DNA of 64,000 nt from Porphyromonadaceae bacterium UBA7555. Its GTDB lineage: Bacteria; Bacteroidota; Bacteroidia; Bacteroidales; Muribaculaceae. The first letter of the stretch is position 1, and each line of letters starts with the position of its first letter. The notes beneath the pieces are model-generated. The model worked only from the letters and a program-made list of their open reading frames with translations. It was not told the origin of the DNA and ran no database searches. The stretch spans positions 1 through 64,000 of the forward strand of contig DLLT01000018.1 of the NCBI GenBank assembly GCA_002478045.1. Reading direction: 5' to 3'. Position numbers and translations under genes: made by a program. Positions 56,869 to 64,000 of this stretch are shown here, one piece after another.

Positions 56869-56872
56869 GAGG

Positions 56873-56944
56873 TAGCCCATAGCAGAATCGAACTGCTCTT
56901 TCAAGAATGAAAATCTTGCGTCCTAACCGATAGACGAATGGGCC
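56873..56944 (-). tRNA. tRNA-Glu (UUC), copy 1
   Basis: A 72-nt tRNA with a 7-bp acceptor stem (GGCCCAT, ending in a G-U pair) and an anticodon arm CAAGA-TTTTCAT-TCTTG that reads UUC. The following bases are CCT, so CCA is not encoded. It is identical to the copy at 57302-57373. Confidence 0.95.
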
Positions 56945-57001
56945 GCTGTATGTATATGACCGTCTCCCCGCTCGGGGGACGACAATCACGCAGTCCTTTC
57001 C

Positions 57002-57259
57002 TTAGGCAGCCAGACCGTTGACGTAGCGGCTGAGCTTGCTCTTGAGGTTGGAAGCTTTGTTCTTGGAGATATGACGCTTCGATGCAAGGCGGTCAAGCAT
57101 TGCAACAACCTCTTTCAGGCGTGCTTCGGCAGCTGCTTTGTCTTTCATATTGCGCAGGTTTCGCACTGCGTTGCGTGCAGTCTTGGCATAGTAGCGGTTG
57201 TGGGCACGACGGCTCAGAGTCTGGCGAATTCTCTTTTTCGACGATTTATGGTTTGCCAT
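57002..57259 (-). CDS. rpsT: 30S ribosomal protein S20
   Basis: An 85-residue basic ribosomal protein that binds 16S rRNA. The start at 57259 gives the typical MANHKSSKKRIRQ N-terminus, and the Arg/Lys-rich helices match S20 throughout. It sits between two tRNA-Glu genes with short gaps, so all three are probably made from one transcript and processed. Confidence 0.97.
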   Translation of the reverse strand: MANHKSSKKRIRQTLSRRAHNRYYAKTARNAVRNLRNMKDKAAAEARLKEVVAMLDRLASKRHISKNKASNLKSKLSRYVNGLAA

Positions 57260-57301
57260 TGTTCTAATCTTAGTTTTGTCGGATTTTTTCTTTAATTTTG
57301 G

Positions 57302-57373
57302 TAGCCCATAGCAGAATCGAACTGCTCTTTCAAGAATGAAAATCTTGCGTCCTAACCGATAGACGAATGGGCC
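57302..57373 (-). tRNA. tRNA-Glu (UUC), copy 2
   Basis: Identical in its 72 nt to the copy at 56873-56944, with anticodon UUC. Unlike that copy it is followed by an encoded CCA (57299-57301). Confidence 0.95.
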
Positions 57374-57400
57374 GGATTGCGTTTTGCGCAATTGCGACTG

Positions 57401-57432
57401 CAAAGTTAGTGCTTTCAAATATACTACGCAAA
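57401..57432 (-). promoter_or_regulatory. predicted promoter of tRNA-Glu/rpsT
   Basis: Minus-strand TTTG (57429-57432) and TAACTTTG (57401-57408) are 20 nt apart, an exact fit to the Bacteroidetes pattern. It starts transcription about 20-30 nt before the tRNA. Confidence 0.78.
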
Positions 57433-57544
57433 ATTTTTTAGCATCAACCGCTGCTTTTTAAGTATTTTTTAGTAATTTCACGTCCCGATAGCGCTTCAAA
57501 GCTCTTTTGAGGTATCGTAATCACTCCGAAACAAGGAATACAAG

Positions 57545-58276
57545 ATGGATCAGACCATTCACGCCATAGCGCTGCGTACCATACGCCACAGCGACAGCAC
57601 TTCAATACTGACCGCTTGGAGTGCGGAGGTCGGGCGTATTGGCATACTTATGGGTACGGGTGCCTCGGCCGCCGTACGTCGGCAGCGCGCCGCCACGATG
57701 CCGCTATCGCTGTTTACAGGCGTCATACGCTCGCAGCAAGCCGGGTCGGACGCTCCGGTGCGTATGCGCGACATCGCCCCCGTAGGCCAGCCGATGATAG
57801 CCGTAGCCACCAATCCGGTCAAGGCCACCGTGGCCATGTTTCTTGCCGAGGTGCTATACATCGCATTACGAGATGCCGGGCCGGACAAAGCGTTGTGGAA
57901 ACTGCTGGAGCGCTCCCTCCCGGTGTTGGAGCACGGAGATGCAATGGTGACGGCCAATTTCCATATATGGTTTTTGTACAGCGTGGCAGCATCTTTGGGC
58001 GTCGGTCCCGATCTGTCCAAATGGCGTCGCGGCCGCATATTCGACTTACAAGGCGCCGTCTTTTGCGACAGCGCTCCCGGACACAGCCGATACGTGGAGG
58101 CGGCCGAAGCTCGTATGGTGTATATCCTTGGCCACATAAGTGCCGCCAATCTCGGTCGCTTACGCCTCAACCGCACACAGCGAAACCGCATCCTTGATGT
58201 TATTCTCGAGTATTACAGCGAACACATTGCATCTATGGACTCGCTACATTCGCTGGACGTCATACGCCGGATGTAG
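57545..58276 (+). CDS. recO: DNA repair protein RecO
   Basis: A 243-residue RecO-family protein of recombinational repair, helping load RecA with RecF and RecR. The N-terminal OB fold (about 1-75, IALRTIRHSDSTSILTAWSAEVGRIGIL) and the following helical part with FLAEVLYIALRD and FHIWFLYSVAASLGVGP fit the Bacteroidetes type. It is the only clear plus-strand gene and diverges from the tRNA-Glu/rpsT unit. Confidence 0.88.
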   Translation: MDQTIHAIALRTIRHSDSTSILTAWSAEVGRIGILMGTGASAAVRRQRAATMPLSLFTGVIRSQQAGSDAPVRMRDIAPVGQPMIAVATNPVKATVAMFLAEVLYIALRDAGPDKALWKLLERSLPVLEHGDAMVTANFHIWFLYSVAASLGVGPDLSKWRRGRIFDLQGAVFCDSAPGHSRYVEAAEARMVYILGHISAANLGRLRLNRTQRNRILDVILEYYSEHIASMDSLHSLDVIRRM

Positions 58277-58284
58277 GCAAATAC

Positions 58285-58327
58285 GTTATTCCTATCGCTC
58301 CCATAATAGCCATTATAGGAATAGCCG
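58285..58327. repeat. 9-nt periodic inverted array, locus 4
   Basis: Short array (GTTATTCCT, ATCGCTCCC, ATAATAGCC, ATTATAGGA) with an 8-bp perfect inverted repeat (ATTCCTAT at 58288-58295, ATAGGAAT at 58315-58322). It lies between the converging recO and birA stops and may act as a two-way terminator. Confidence 0.6.
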
Positions 58328-58348
58328 CTATAGACCATTGCAAAAAAA

Positions 58349-59152
58349 TCACAGCAGCGGCGTCACCTCCTTGAAGGCAAAAGGCGGCAGTTGCGTGCCG
58401 ACAGCCGTGCGCAGCAGCAGATGTCCGTCATCGGCCACGTCATCAATGGCGGCCTCGAAAGGCAAGGCTCCGGACGGCTGTCGGCAATACGCGGATGGCA
58501 ACGGGCCGGGCAACCACCGATACGTCTTACCATCGCCTCGCCATAGGCGCGACATATAGCGTGAGCGCAGAATTTCAGCATCATACTCGCCGGCCGAAGC
58601 GGCGGCACATTCGGCGGCGATGGCGCGGCAGACTTCGCGCGGCTCGGGAAGGCTACAATCTTCACAGCCTCTGATAAGAGCCAAGGACGTGGCGTTGGGC
58701 GCCCCACCCTCCCATCGGCGCTGGCGGATATTGACGCCGATACCGACGATGGAAGTTAGCACGCGATTACCATACAGACTGTTTTCGATGAGTATCCCAC
58801 CCAATTTGTCATTATCGAAGTATATGTCGTTGGGCCATTTAAGCCGCAGACGTCCGCGCATGTCTTCGGGCAGATAGCCGTCAAGGACATCGCATACGGC
58901 AAGAGCCGCCATGCGCGACAGGTCGAATTGCAAAGCTGCACTGATGGCCGTAGGTCGCAGATACACAGACACCGTAGCGTTGGCTCCGGCCTGAACATGC
59001 CAATGATTGCCGCGTTGACCGCGACCGTCGGTCTGCTCGTATGCAGCTACGGCATACCCGTGCGGCAAGTCGCACTCCGACTCCAGCCGATGCAGATGAG
59101 CACTGGTCGAGTCGATGGTCTCGAGCCACAACATTTCGGGCATATCATTCAT
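58349..59152 (-). CDS. birA: biotin-[acetyl-CoA carboxylase] ligase
   Basis: A 267-residue class I biotin protein ligase that attaches biotin to carboxylases. The biotin/ATP loop TDGRGQRGNHW (near residue 42) and the KWPNDIYFDNDKLGGILIE region are intact. There is no N-terminal helix-turn-helix, so it is not expected to repress biotin genes directly. Confidence 0.94.
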   Translation of the reverse strand: MNDMPEMLWLETIDSTSAHLHRLESECDLPHGYAVAAYEQTDGRGQRGNHWHVQAGANATVSVYLRPTAISAALQFDLSRMAALAVCDVLDGYLPEDMRGRLRLKWPNDIYFDNDKLGGILIENSLYGNRVLTSIVGIGVNIRQRRWEGGAPNATSLALIRGCEDCSLPEPREVCRAIAAECAAASAGEYDAEILRSRYMSRLWRGDGKTYRWLPGPLPSAYCRQPSGALPFEAAIDDVADDGHLLLRTAVGTQLPPFAFKEVTPLL

Positions 59153-59165
59153 AGGAAGTATCTTA

Positions 59166-59196
59166 TAATATTATGACGAGGGTAATATTATGACGA
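59166..59196. repeat. 14-bp direct repeats upstream of birA
   Basis: Two exact copies of TAATATTATGACGA (59166-59179 and 59183-59196) separated by three G bases; period 17 bp, 14-44 nt before birA. Confidence 0.75.
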
Positions 59197-59222
59197 ATGC
59201 CGTACAATAGACGGCATTGTAC
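59197..59222. promoter_or_regulatory. mutually exclusive hairpins between tsaE and birA
   Basis: ATGCCGT (59197-59203) can pair with ACGGCAT (59211-59217), while GTACAAT (59202-59208) can pair with ATTGTAC (59216-59222). The two 7-bp hairpins share bases and cannot form together. Confidence 0.5.
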
Positions 59223-59250
59223 AGCGCCACTATTTTTGCCCCGGTAATGC

Positions 59251-59685
59251 TCAGTCGCGACTCTTGATGGTAAGAGTGCGGCTGTCATCGTCATTGACCG
59301 TTATGCGCACCGTCACCGTGTCATCGGGCAGGATGTCCTCGATGCGCTCGGGCCACTCGATAAGGCATACGGCGCCACAGAACAGATAGTCTTCGATGCC
59401 TATATCAAAAGCCTCGTCGAGATTCTTAAGGCGATACATATCAAAGTGATAAATCAGCTCGGCGGTGGTGTCGCTACGATACTCGTTGACGATAGCAAAA
59501 GAGGGCGAACCCATGGCATCATCGCTCACGCCCAGGGCACGACACAAGGCCGTAATAAAGGTGGTCTTGCCGGCACCCATGGCGCCGTAGAATGCAAAGA
59601 CGGTATTGTCGCCCATCAGGGAGACAAATTCGCGGGCGGCGCGATCCAGGTCGTCCGTTGATTTTATGGTAATGGTCTTATTCAT
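59251..59685 (-). CDS. tsaE: TsaE, tRNA threonylcarbamoyladenosine biosynthesis ATPase
   Basis: A 144-residue ATPase needed with TsaB and TsaD for t6A modification of tRNA. The start at 59685 (MNKTITIKST) gives the usual length and a 4-bp overlap with wbqC; the longer frame is less likely. Walker A GAMGAGKTTFI and the HFDMYRL and EWPERIEDILP segments are present. Confidence 0.94.
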   Translation of the reverse strand: MNKTITIKSTDDLDRAAREFVSLMGDNTVFAFYGAMGAGKTTFITALCRALGVSDDAMGSPSFAIVNEYRSDTTAELIYHFDMYRLKNLDEAFDIGIEDYLFCGAVCLIEWPERIEDILPDDTVTVRITVNDDDSRTLTIKSRD

Positions 59686-60389
59686 AATCCGTAAATTTCG
59701 ATAAAATGACGTGCTCCGGCGGCAATGATCGAAGCTCCGGCCTCGGGTCCGCAATTGAAAATAAGGTCAATGACACTCAGTGACGGAATGTATCCGAATT
59801 GCGCCTGTCGTATCTGAGGATAAGGGCCCACGTCTATCGCCGGATCGGAGAAGTCGAAGGCTCGCCAGTCATCGACAATATCGTCCGACGGATTGAGCGG
59901 CGAGCCGGCAGCAAAAGGCACACTCACAGCAGTATTTATACCCAAGAGGCTGCGCACAATGCCATCAAGCCCCGTATCGAGGTCCGTAACGGGCTCGAGG
60001 GTAGTCTCATCGGGGTGACGCGGCGAGAAAAACGGCACGAAGCGCGGGAAGAGGTACTCGAAATACGGGGTGCGTCCGTAGGCGCTCTCGAGGGCCACGC
60101 GATGGACGTCCCACCACTTGCCGTGCGCGCTGACTCCGATATTGCTCCAGCGTACATCGGGGACGTTATGTGGGCGCTTAATGGGTACGGTCAACAGCAA
60201 CGGCCCGTGCGTGTCGCAGATGGTGGTGCGGTGGACACTCTTCATACGCTTATCGTACGGCATATCAACGTCTATGACAGCGGCTTCGTACAGGCTCATC
60301 AGCGCATAGTAGGATGCCGGCGGAAGAAATACCGGAGGCAACAATGCCACCCGACCGCAGCGGTTATGATGCAATGTCTTTACATCCAT
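59682..60389 (-). CDS. WbqC family protein
   Basis: A 235-residue protein of the WbqC family. Members occur in O-antigen and envelope clusters and next to lepB or tsaE in Bacteroidetes; their biochemistry is not settled. The N-terminal ALLPPVFLPPASYYALM and KSVHRTTICDTHGPLLLTVPIK segments fit the family. It overlaps tsaE by 4 bp and lies 72 bp after lepB. Confidence 0.88.
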   Translation of the reverse strand: MDVKTLHHNRCGRVALLPPVFLPPASYYALMSLYEAAVIDVDMPYDKRMKSVHRTTICDTHGPLLLTVPIKRPHNVPDVRWSNIGVSAHGKWWDVHRVALESAYGRTPYFEYLFPRFVPFFSPRHPDETTLEPVTDLDTGLDGIVRSLLGINTAVSVPFAAGSPLNPSDDIVDDWRAFDFSDPAIDVGPYPQIRQAQFGYIPSLSVIDLIFNCGPEAGASIIAAGARHFIEIYGL

Positions 60390-60461
60390 GGCGGTATAGC
60401 CGTATATATGATTGTCCTATTAGAAATCGTCTCTTTATAAGTCCGTTAAGGCCACTCGGCT

Positions 60462-62090
60462 TTATTTGTCGGGGTTGGCGTCCTTGAGTAGTCGGTTCCA
60501 GCGTATGCCTCCGCTGAAGATGCTTCGTTCGGGGTCGATGGACACAATGACAAACATCGGGGTGCCGACAACGTGATCTTCGGGCACAAAACCCCAGAAG
60601 CGGCTGTCAAGCGACAGGTCGCGATTGTCGCCCATCATAAAGTAATAGTCCATCGCAAAGGTGTATGTCGTTGCCGGACGACCGTCTACGTATACCTTTC
60701 CGTCGCGGACATAGCTATTGAGGTGTCCTTCGTAATTGCGTATGACGCGCTCGTATATCGGCCATACCTCGGGATTAAGCTTTATCGTCATTCCTTTCTT
60801 GGGTATGAGCAATCCGCGGCTGCCGCCGTAATTGGAGAGTGTCCAGCCTCGCGAGACCCCGGTGGGGAAGAGACTCATGTCCATATCCAGTCCCAATTTG
60901 CTAAATTTGACCATTCCATGTACGCCGGCTTTGGCGGCCAAAGCCTCACGTGCGGCCTTGGTAAGCGGCACTATTTGTAGTATGTCCGTATCTGTGGCGC
61001 CGGGCACCATCGACAGCAAGGGGAAATACATCTCGGTATCGCGTCCCACATATTGAATGTCTGCATAGCTGATGTCCATATCATCGGCCTCGTCTTGCGT
61101 TATGGGCGAGGCGGCGGCCACCAAGTATCGGAACTGGGCATTTTGGGGCGTCTCTTGCGCCTTGCCATCGGTGTATATCACATCGTCAACTATGCGCAGT
61201 CGCTGGCCGGGGAGGCCCACGCAGCGCTTGACATAGTTGGTGCGGCGGTCAACGGGACGGTATATCACCTTGCCGTATTTCTGAGGATTGTTGTAGACTT
61301 CGTCGCGACCGAAGCGCTCGATGAGCGAGTAGTAGCTTTCGCCGCTTTCTTCGGTGAGCGTGGTGACGGTGTCGCCGGCCGGATAGTTGAAGACCACAAT
61401 GTCGCCCTGCTCGACGTTGCGCAGGCCGGGCAGACGATGATAGGACAGCGAGGGCGAGTCCATATAGCTCTTGCCGCCGCCCATAAATGCCGGAAATGTG
61501 CTGTGTACCAACGGGAAATGTATCGGTGTCATAGGCACGCGCGGTCCATAGACAACCTTATTGACCCATAGGTAGTCGCCCGTGAGCAGGGTGCGTTCAA
61601 GCGATGAGGATGGTATTTGGTAATTCTGGCCGATGAAGTTGAAGATGAAGTACACCAGGATGAGTGCGTAGACGATGGCATCTACCCACGACATCACGCT
61701 GCGTACGGCTTTGTTCTTGGAGCGCTTCCACCAGGTGAAAGGTATATATCCGGTGATATATATGTCAAAAAGCAGCGGCAGTGCCAACAGCAACCATGCG
61801 TTGGACATCCAAATAGTCCAAAGGATGTAGATGAACGTGACGATGCCGAAGCGCACCCATCGTGTCGTCTTATTGTCTCGGCAGCGCCGCACGAAGTCTT
61901 CTTTGAAGTTGTTCGGCTGCGGCTCGTGCTCAGTGGATTGCGCCGCCCCGGTCTTGGACTGTGGCTGTCCCGTTAGGGGCTGCGGCTGTCCCGCTACCTG
62001 CGGTTCGTGGCCGGTGGTTTGCGGTTGTCCTGCGTGATTGTTTTCTGTCTCCGGACGTACGTTTTCCGGCTTATCTATATTATTTCCCAT
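60462..62090 (-). CDS. lepB: signal peptidase I
   Basis: A 542-residue inner-membrane protease that releases exported proteins from their signal peptides. After an N-terminal hydrophilic extension (1-62) with several GQPQ and HEPQ repeats come membrane helices (about 78-150). The catalytic serine region reads PSSSLERTL (Ser163) instead of the usual S-M; the general-base Lys288 (NYVKRCVGLPG) and GDNRDLSLDSRFWG are intact. It is long for LepB, like Bacteroidales homologues. Its leader carries a tandem repeat and a well-matched promoter. Confidence 0.93.
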   Translation of the reverse strand: MGNNIDKPENVRPETENNHAGQPQTTGHEPQVAGQPQPLTGQPQSKTGAAQSTEHEPQPNNFKEDFVRRCRDNKTTRWVRFGIVTFIYILWTIWMSNAWLLLALPLLFDIYITGYIPFTWWKRSKNKAVRSVMSWVDAIVYALILVYFIFNFIGQNYQIPSSSLERTLLTGDYLWVNKVVYGPRVPMTPIHFPLVHSTFPAFMGGGKSYMDSPSLSYHRLPGLRNVEQGDIVVFNYPAGDTVTTLTEESGESYYSLIERFGRDEVYNNPQKYGKVIYRPVDRRTNYVKRCVGLPGQRLRIVDDVIYTDGKAQETPQNAQFRYLVAAASPITQDEADDMDISYADIQYVGRDTEMYFPLLSMVPGATDTDILQIVPLTKAAREALAAKAGVHGMVKFSKLGLDMDMSLFPTGVSRGWTLSNYGGSRGLLIPKKGMTIKLNPEVWPIYERVIRNYEGHLNSYVRDGKVYVDGRPATTYTFAMDYYFMMGDNRDLSLDSRFWGFVPEDHVVGTPMFVIVSIDPERSIFSGGIRWNRLLKDANPDK

Positions 62091-62095
62091 GTCAA

Positions 62096-62143
62096 TTTCT
62101 TACGATGTCGATGTAACCCTTTCTTACAATGTCGATGTAAACC
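62096..62143. repeat. tandem 24-bp repeat in the lepB leader
   Basis: Two copies with a 24-bp period, starting at 62096 and 62120; the first 21 positions differ once. They fill most of the predicted lepB 5' untranslated region. Confidence 0.75.
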
Positions 62144-62149
62144 AATGTG

Positions 62150-62181
62150 CAAAGGTATTATTTTTCGATGAGATGCACAAA
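62150..62181 (-). promoter_or_regulatory. predicted promoter of lepB
   Basis: Minus-strand TTTG (62178-62181) and TACCTTTG (62150-62157) are 20 nt apart, an exact fit to TTTG-N20-TANNTTTG. The start codon is 60 nt downstream. Confidence 0.78.
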
Positions 62182-62324
62182 CCACCCCGGCAAAAGCAAC
62201 CCTCCGGCAAATGCCTGAATGGCGCTACGGTATGTGTATCGAGAATGCGACTGAAGCATTGATGTAAGTCGCGCAGCGAGGGACACACCTCGTCCGAGCA
62301 CGTCTCGTCCGAAAGGCTATTTAG

Positions 62325-63356
62325 CTATTTTATTTTGTCGAGGTAGGACTGTATGGTGAGGCGAAGTCCCTCATCAAAGGGCATTTGCGGCTGCCAGCCA
62401 AGTTGGTCACGCAGATACGTGGCATCGATGGCATAGCGGCTGTCGTGTCCCAAGCGGTCGGTGACGTAGGTGATCAGCGACTCGGAGGCGCCTTCGGGAC
62501 GACCCAAAAGGCTGTCGGTAAGGCGAACGATGAGGTGTACCAGGTCGATGTTGCGCCATTCGTTGTTGCCGCCGATATTGTAGGTGGCGCCGGGAGCGCC
62601 GTGATGGAATATCAGGTCGATGGCACGGGCATGATCCTCGACATACAGCCAGTCGCGCACATTAAGGCCTCGGCCGTATACGGGTAGCGGACGATGCTCG
62701 ACTATATTCTTGACGAAGAGCGGAATAAGCTTCTCGGGATATTGGTCCGGCCCGTAATTGTTGGAACAATTGGTGACTACGGTGTCCATGCCGTAGGTGT
62801 CGTGATAGGCCCTGACAAAGTGGTCGGAAGACGCTTTGGAGGCCGAGTACGGCGAATGGGGATTGTACGGCGTAGATTCGGTGAAAAAGCCGTCGCCGAA
62901 AGGTGCCGGGCCGTCCGGGCGCGTGACTGCCAAAGCTCCGTAGACCTCATCGGTGCTTATATGGTAGAAGCGGTGTCCGGCCAAGCCTTCGGGGAGCGAT
63001 GACCAATAACGATGTGCGGCCTCGAGCAGCGACAGCGTACCTATGACGTTGGTACGTGCAAACACAAAGGGGTCGGCTATGGAGCGGTCAACGTGGCTCT
63101 CGGCGGCAAGGTGTATCACTCCGTCCACATTATATTGCTTCATAAGGGCGCACATCCGGGCAAAATCGCAGATGTCGGCGTGCTCGAAAGCATAATTGGG
63201 CCGGTCGGAGACATCGGCAACATTGGCCAAATTGCCGGCATAGGTGAGAGCGTCTACGTTGAGTATACGTGTGTCGGGATATTTGTTTACCAGCAACCGC
63301 ACAACGTGGCTACCGATAAATCCGGCACCGCCCGTAACCATTATCGTTTTGGTCAT
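62325..63356 (-). CDS. rfbB: dTDP-glucose 4,6-dehydratase
   Basis: A 343-residue SDR enzyme making dTDP-4-keto-6-deoxyglucose for dTDP-rhamnose. The start at 63356 (MTKTIMVTGGAGFIG) gives the NAD-binding TGGAGFIGSH at the N-terminus and a 4-bp overlap with rfbC. STDEVYGAL and YSASKASSDH (Tyr and Lys of the catalytic pair) are present. Confidence 0.96.
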   Translation of the reverse strand: MTKTIMVTGGAGFIGSHVVRLLVNKYPDTRILNVDALTYAGNLANVADVSDRPNYAFEHADICDFARMCALMKQYNVDGVIHLAAESHVDRSIADPFVFARTNVIGTLSLLEAAHRYWSSLPEGLAGHRFYHISTDEVYGALAVTRPDGPAPFGDGFFTESTPYNPHSPYSASKASSDHFVRAYHDTYGMDTVVTNCSNNYGPDQYPEKLIPLFVKNIVEHRPLPVYGRGLNVRDWLYVEDHARAIDLIFHHGAPGATYNIGGNNEWRNIDLVHLIVRLTDSLLGRPEGASESLITYVTDRLGHDSRYAIDATYLRDQLGWQPQMPFDEGLRLTIQSYLDKIK

Positions 63357-63946
63357 AATGCGTAAAGGTCTTGATTGTAATCGAATAACACGTCTTCGGG
63401 TATTTGGCATAAGCGCGGATGATGCCTATCCTTGTCGCTCAAAAGCACGTCGGCTGTGTTCAAGCGCCAGTCGATACCTATATCGGGGTCGTCCCAGGCG
63501 ATTGCCGCCTCAGCTTCGGGATGGTAATAGCGGTCGCATTTGTACTGAAACACAGCCTGCTCGGACAGTACGGCAAAGCCGTGAGCAAAGCCGCGCGGCA
63601 CCCACAATTGGCGCATATTGTATTCGGAAAGCTCCACGGCCACGTATTGCCCGAAGGTTGGGCTGCCTCGTCTTATATCCACGGCCACATCGAGGACGCT
63701 GCCGCTGACGACGCGCACCAGCTTGCCTTGTGCTGCCGCGCCGCGCTGGAAATGTAGGCCGCGAACAACCCCGCGCCGCGATTTGCTCTGATTTTCCTGC
63801 ACAAAACTGATGTGTCGGCCTACGGCGGCATCGAAGATGTCGCTGCGATATGTCTCGGCAAAGTAGCCGCGGACATCGCCTATGGGCTTGGGCTCGATAA
63901 TGACGACATCCGCGATAGCGGTGTTGGATGTTTCGATAGTTGCCAT
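63353..63946 (-). CDS. rfbC: dTDP-4-dehydrorhamnose 3,5-epimerase
   Basis: A 197-residue cupin-fold epimerase of the dTDP-rhamnose pathway. GDVRGYFAETY, QSKSRRGVVRGLHFQRG and WVPRGFAHGFAVLSE are family signatures. It overlaps rfbB by 4 bp; rfbA and rfbD are expected outside the window. TACGTTTG (63970-63977, minus) could be its -7 box, but no TTTG partner fits inside the window. Confidence 0.95.
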   Translation of the reverse strand: MATIETSNTAIADVVIIEPKPIGDVRGYFAETYRSDIFDAAVGRHISFVQENQSKSRRGVVRGLHFQRGAAAQGKLVRVVSGSVLDVAVDIRRGSPTFGQYVAVELSEYNMRQLWVPRGFAHGFAVLSEQAVFQYKCDRYYHPEAEAAIAWDDPDIGIDWRLNTADVLLSDKDRHHPRLCQIPEDVLFDYNQDLYAL

Positions 63947-64000
63947 TACGACTGTATGGTGTTGTGTATCAAACGTATTGTAAATAGCGCTCGCGCTGTG

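Noticed and set aside
56735..56989. 84-codon minus-strand frame with Met-Gly-Ala repeats
   Set aside because: It is the translation of the 9-nt array and tRNA-Glu, not a protein gene.

Overview
The window reads as a chromosomal segment from a gut-type Bacteroidales bacterium, most likely a Muribaculaceae member. That placement is an inference from gene content, moderately high GC, meso-DAP-type MurE, type IX secretion (T9SS) genes, DUF2723, GldD/GldE, WbqC and Bacteroidetes-style promoters (TTTG, about 20 nt, TANNTTTG). Nearly every gene is on the minus strand; recO is the only clear plus-strand gene. I see no phage, transposase, integrase, CRISPR array or rRNA.

Layout, left to right (transcription runs right to left). 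1-14.4 kb: a probable operon in the order rel (ppGpp synthetase/hydrolase), 7TM-HD c-di-AMP phosphodiesterase, porW/sprE, porX, OLD-like ATPase (DUF4435), GH3-family ligase, then a secreted alkaline phosphatase. 14.6-19.1 kb: two uncharacterised envelope proteins, then a self-contained LytTR regulator plus membrane-anchored NAGPA-domain bicistron with its own promoter and terminator. 19.2-32.6 kb: queG, a polysaccharide deacetylase, a giant DUF2723 membrane protein, gldD/gldE, a zinc-less sirtuin, an S24 repressor-type regulator, a secreted endonuclease I with a T9SS sorting domain, an acetyltransferase-like protein and a membrane pseudokinase.

32.6-56.6 kb: the division and cell-wall (dcw) cluster, in transcription order rsmH-ftsL-ftsI-murE-mraY-murD, then an 8.1-kb interruption, then ftsW-murG-murC-ftsQ-ftsA-ftsZ. 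The interruption holds RNase H, an EamA transporter, the muramidase NamZ, an SSS symporter, a WYL regulator, a membrane protein and an acyltransferase. A near-identical element of about 31 bp sits upstream of both rsmH and ftsW, suggesting each half has its own copy of one promoter or control element. mraZ is not at the head of the cluster. 56.8-64 kb: twin tRNA-Glu genes around rpsT, divergent recO, then rfbC-rfbB, lepB, wbqC-tsaE and birA.

Functionally the window links envelope construction (dcw, lepB, rhamnose precursors, DUF2723), T9SS control and cargo, and nucleotide second-messenger metabolism. The most unusual non-coding signal is a family of four intergenic arrays with a 9-nt period (ATRRGARTT-like units facing ATTRYTCCC-like units) that fold into long hairpins near gene 3' ends. 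No clear new defence or mobile system was found; the best candidates for undescribed biology are these hairpin arrays, the LytTR/NAGPA unit, the pseudokinase next to ftsZ and the OLD-like ATPase coupled to porX.
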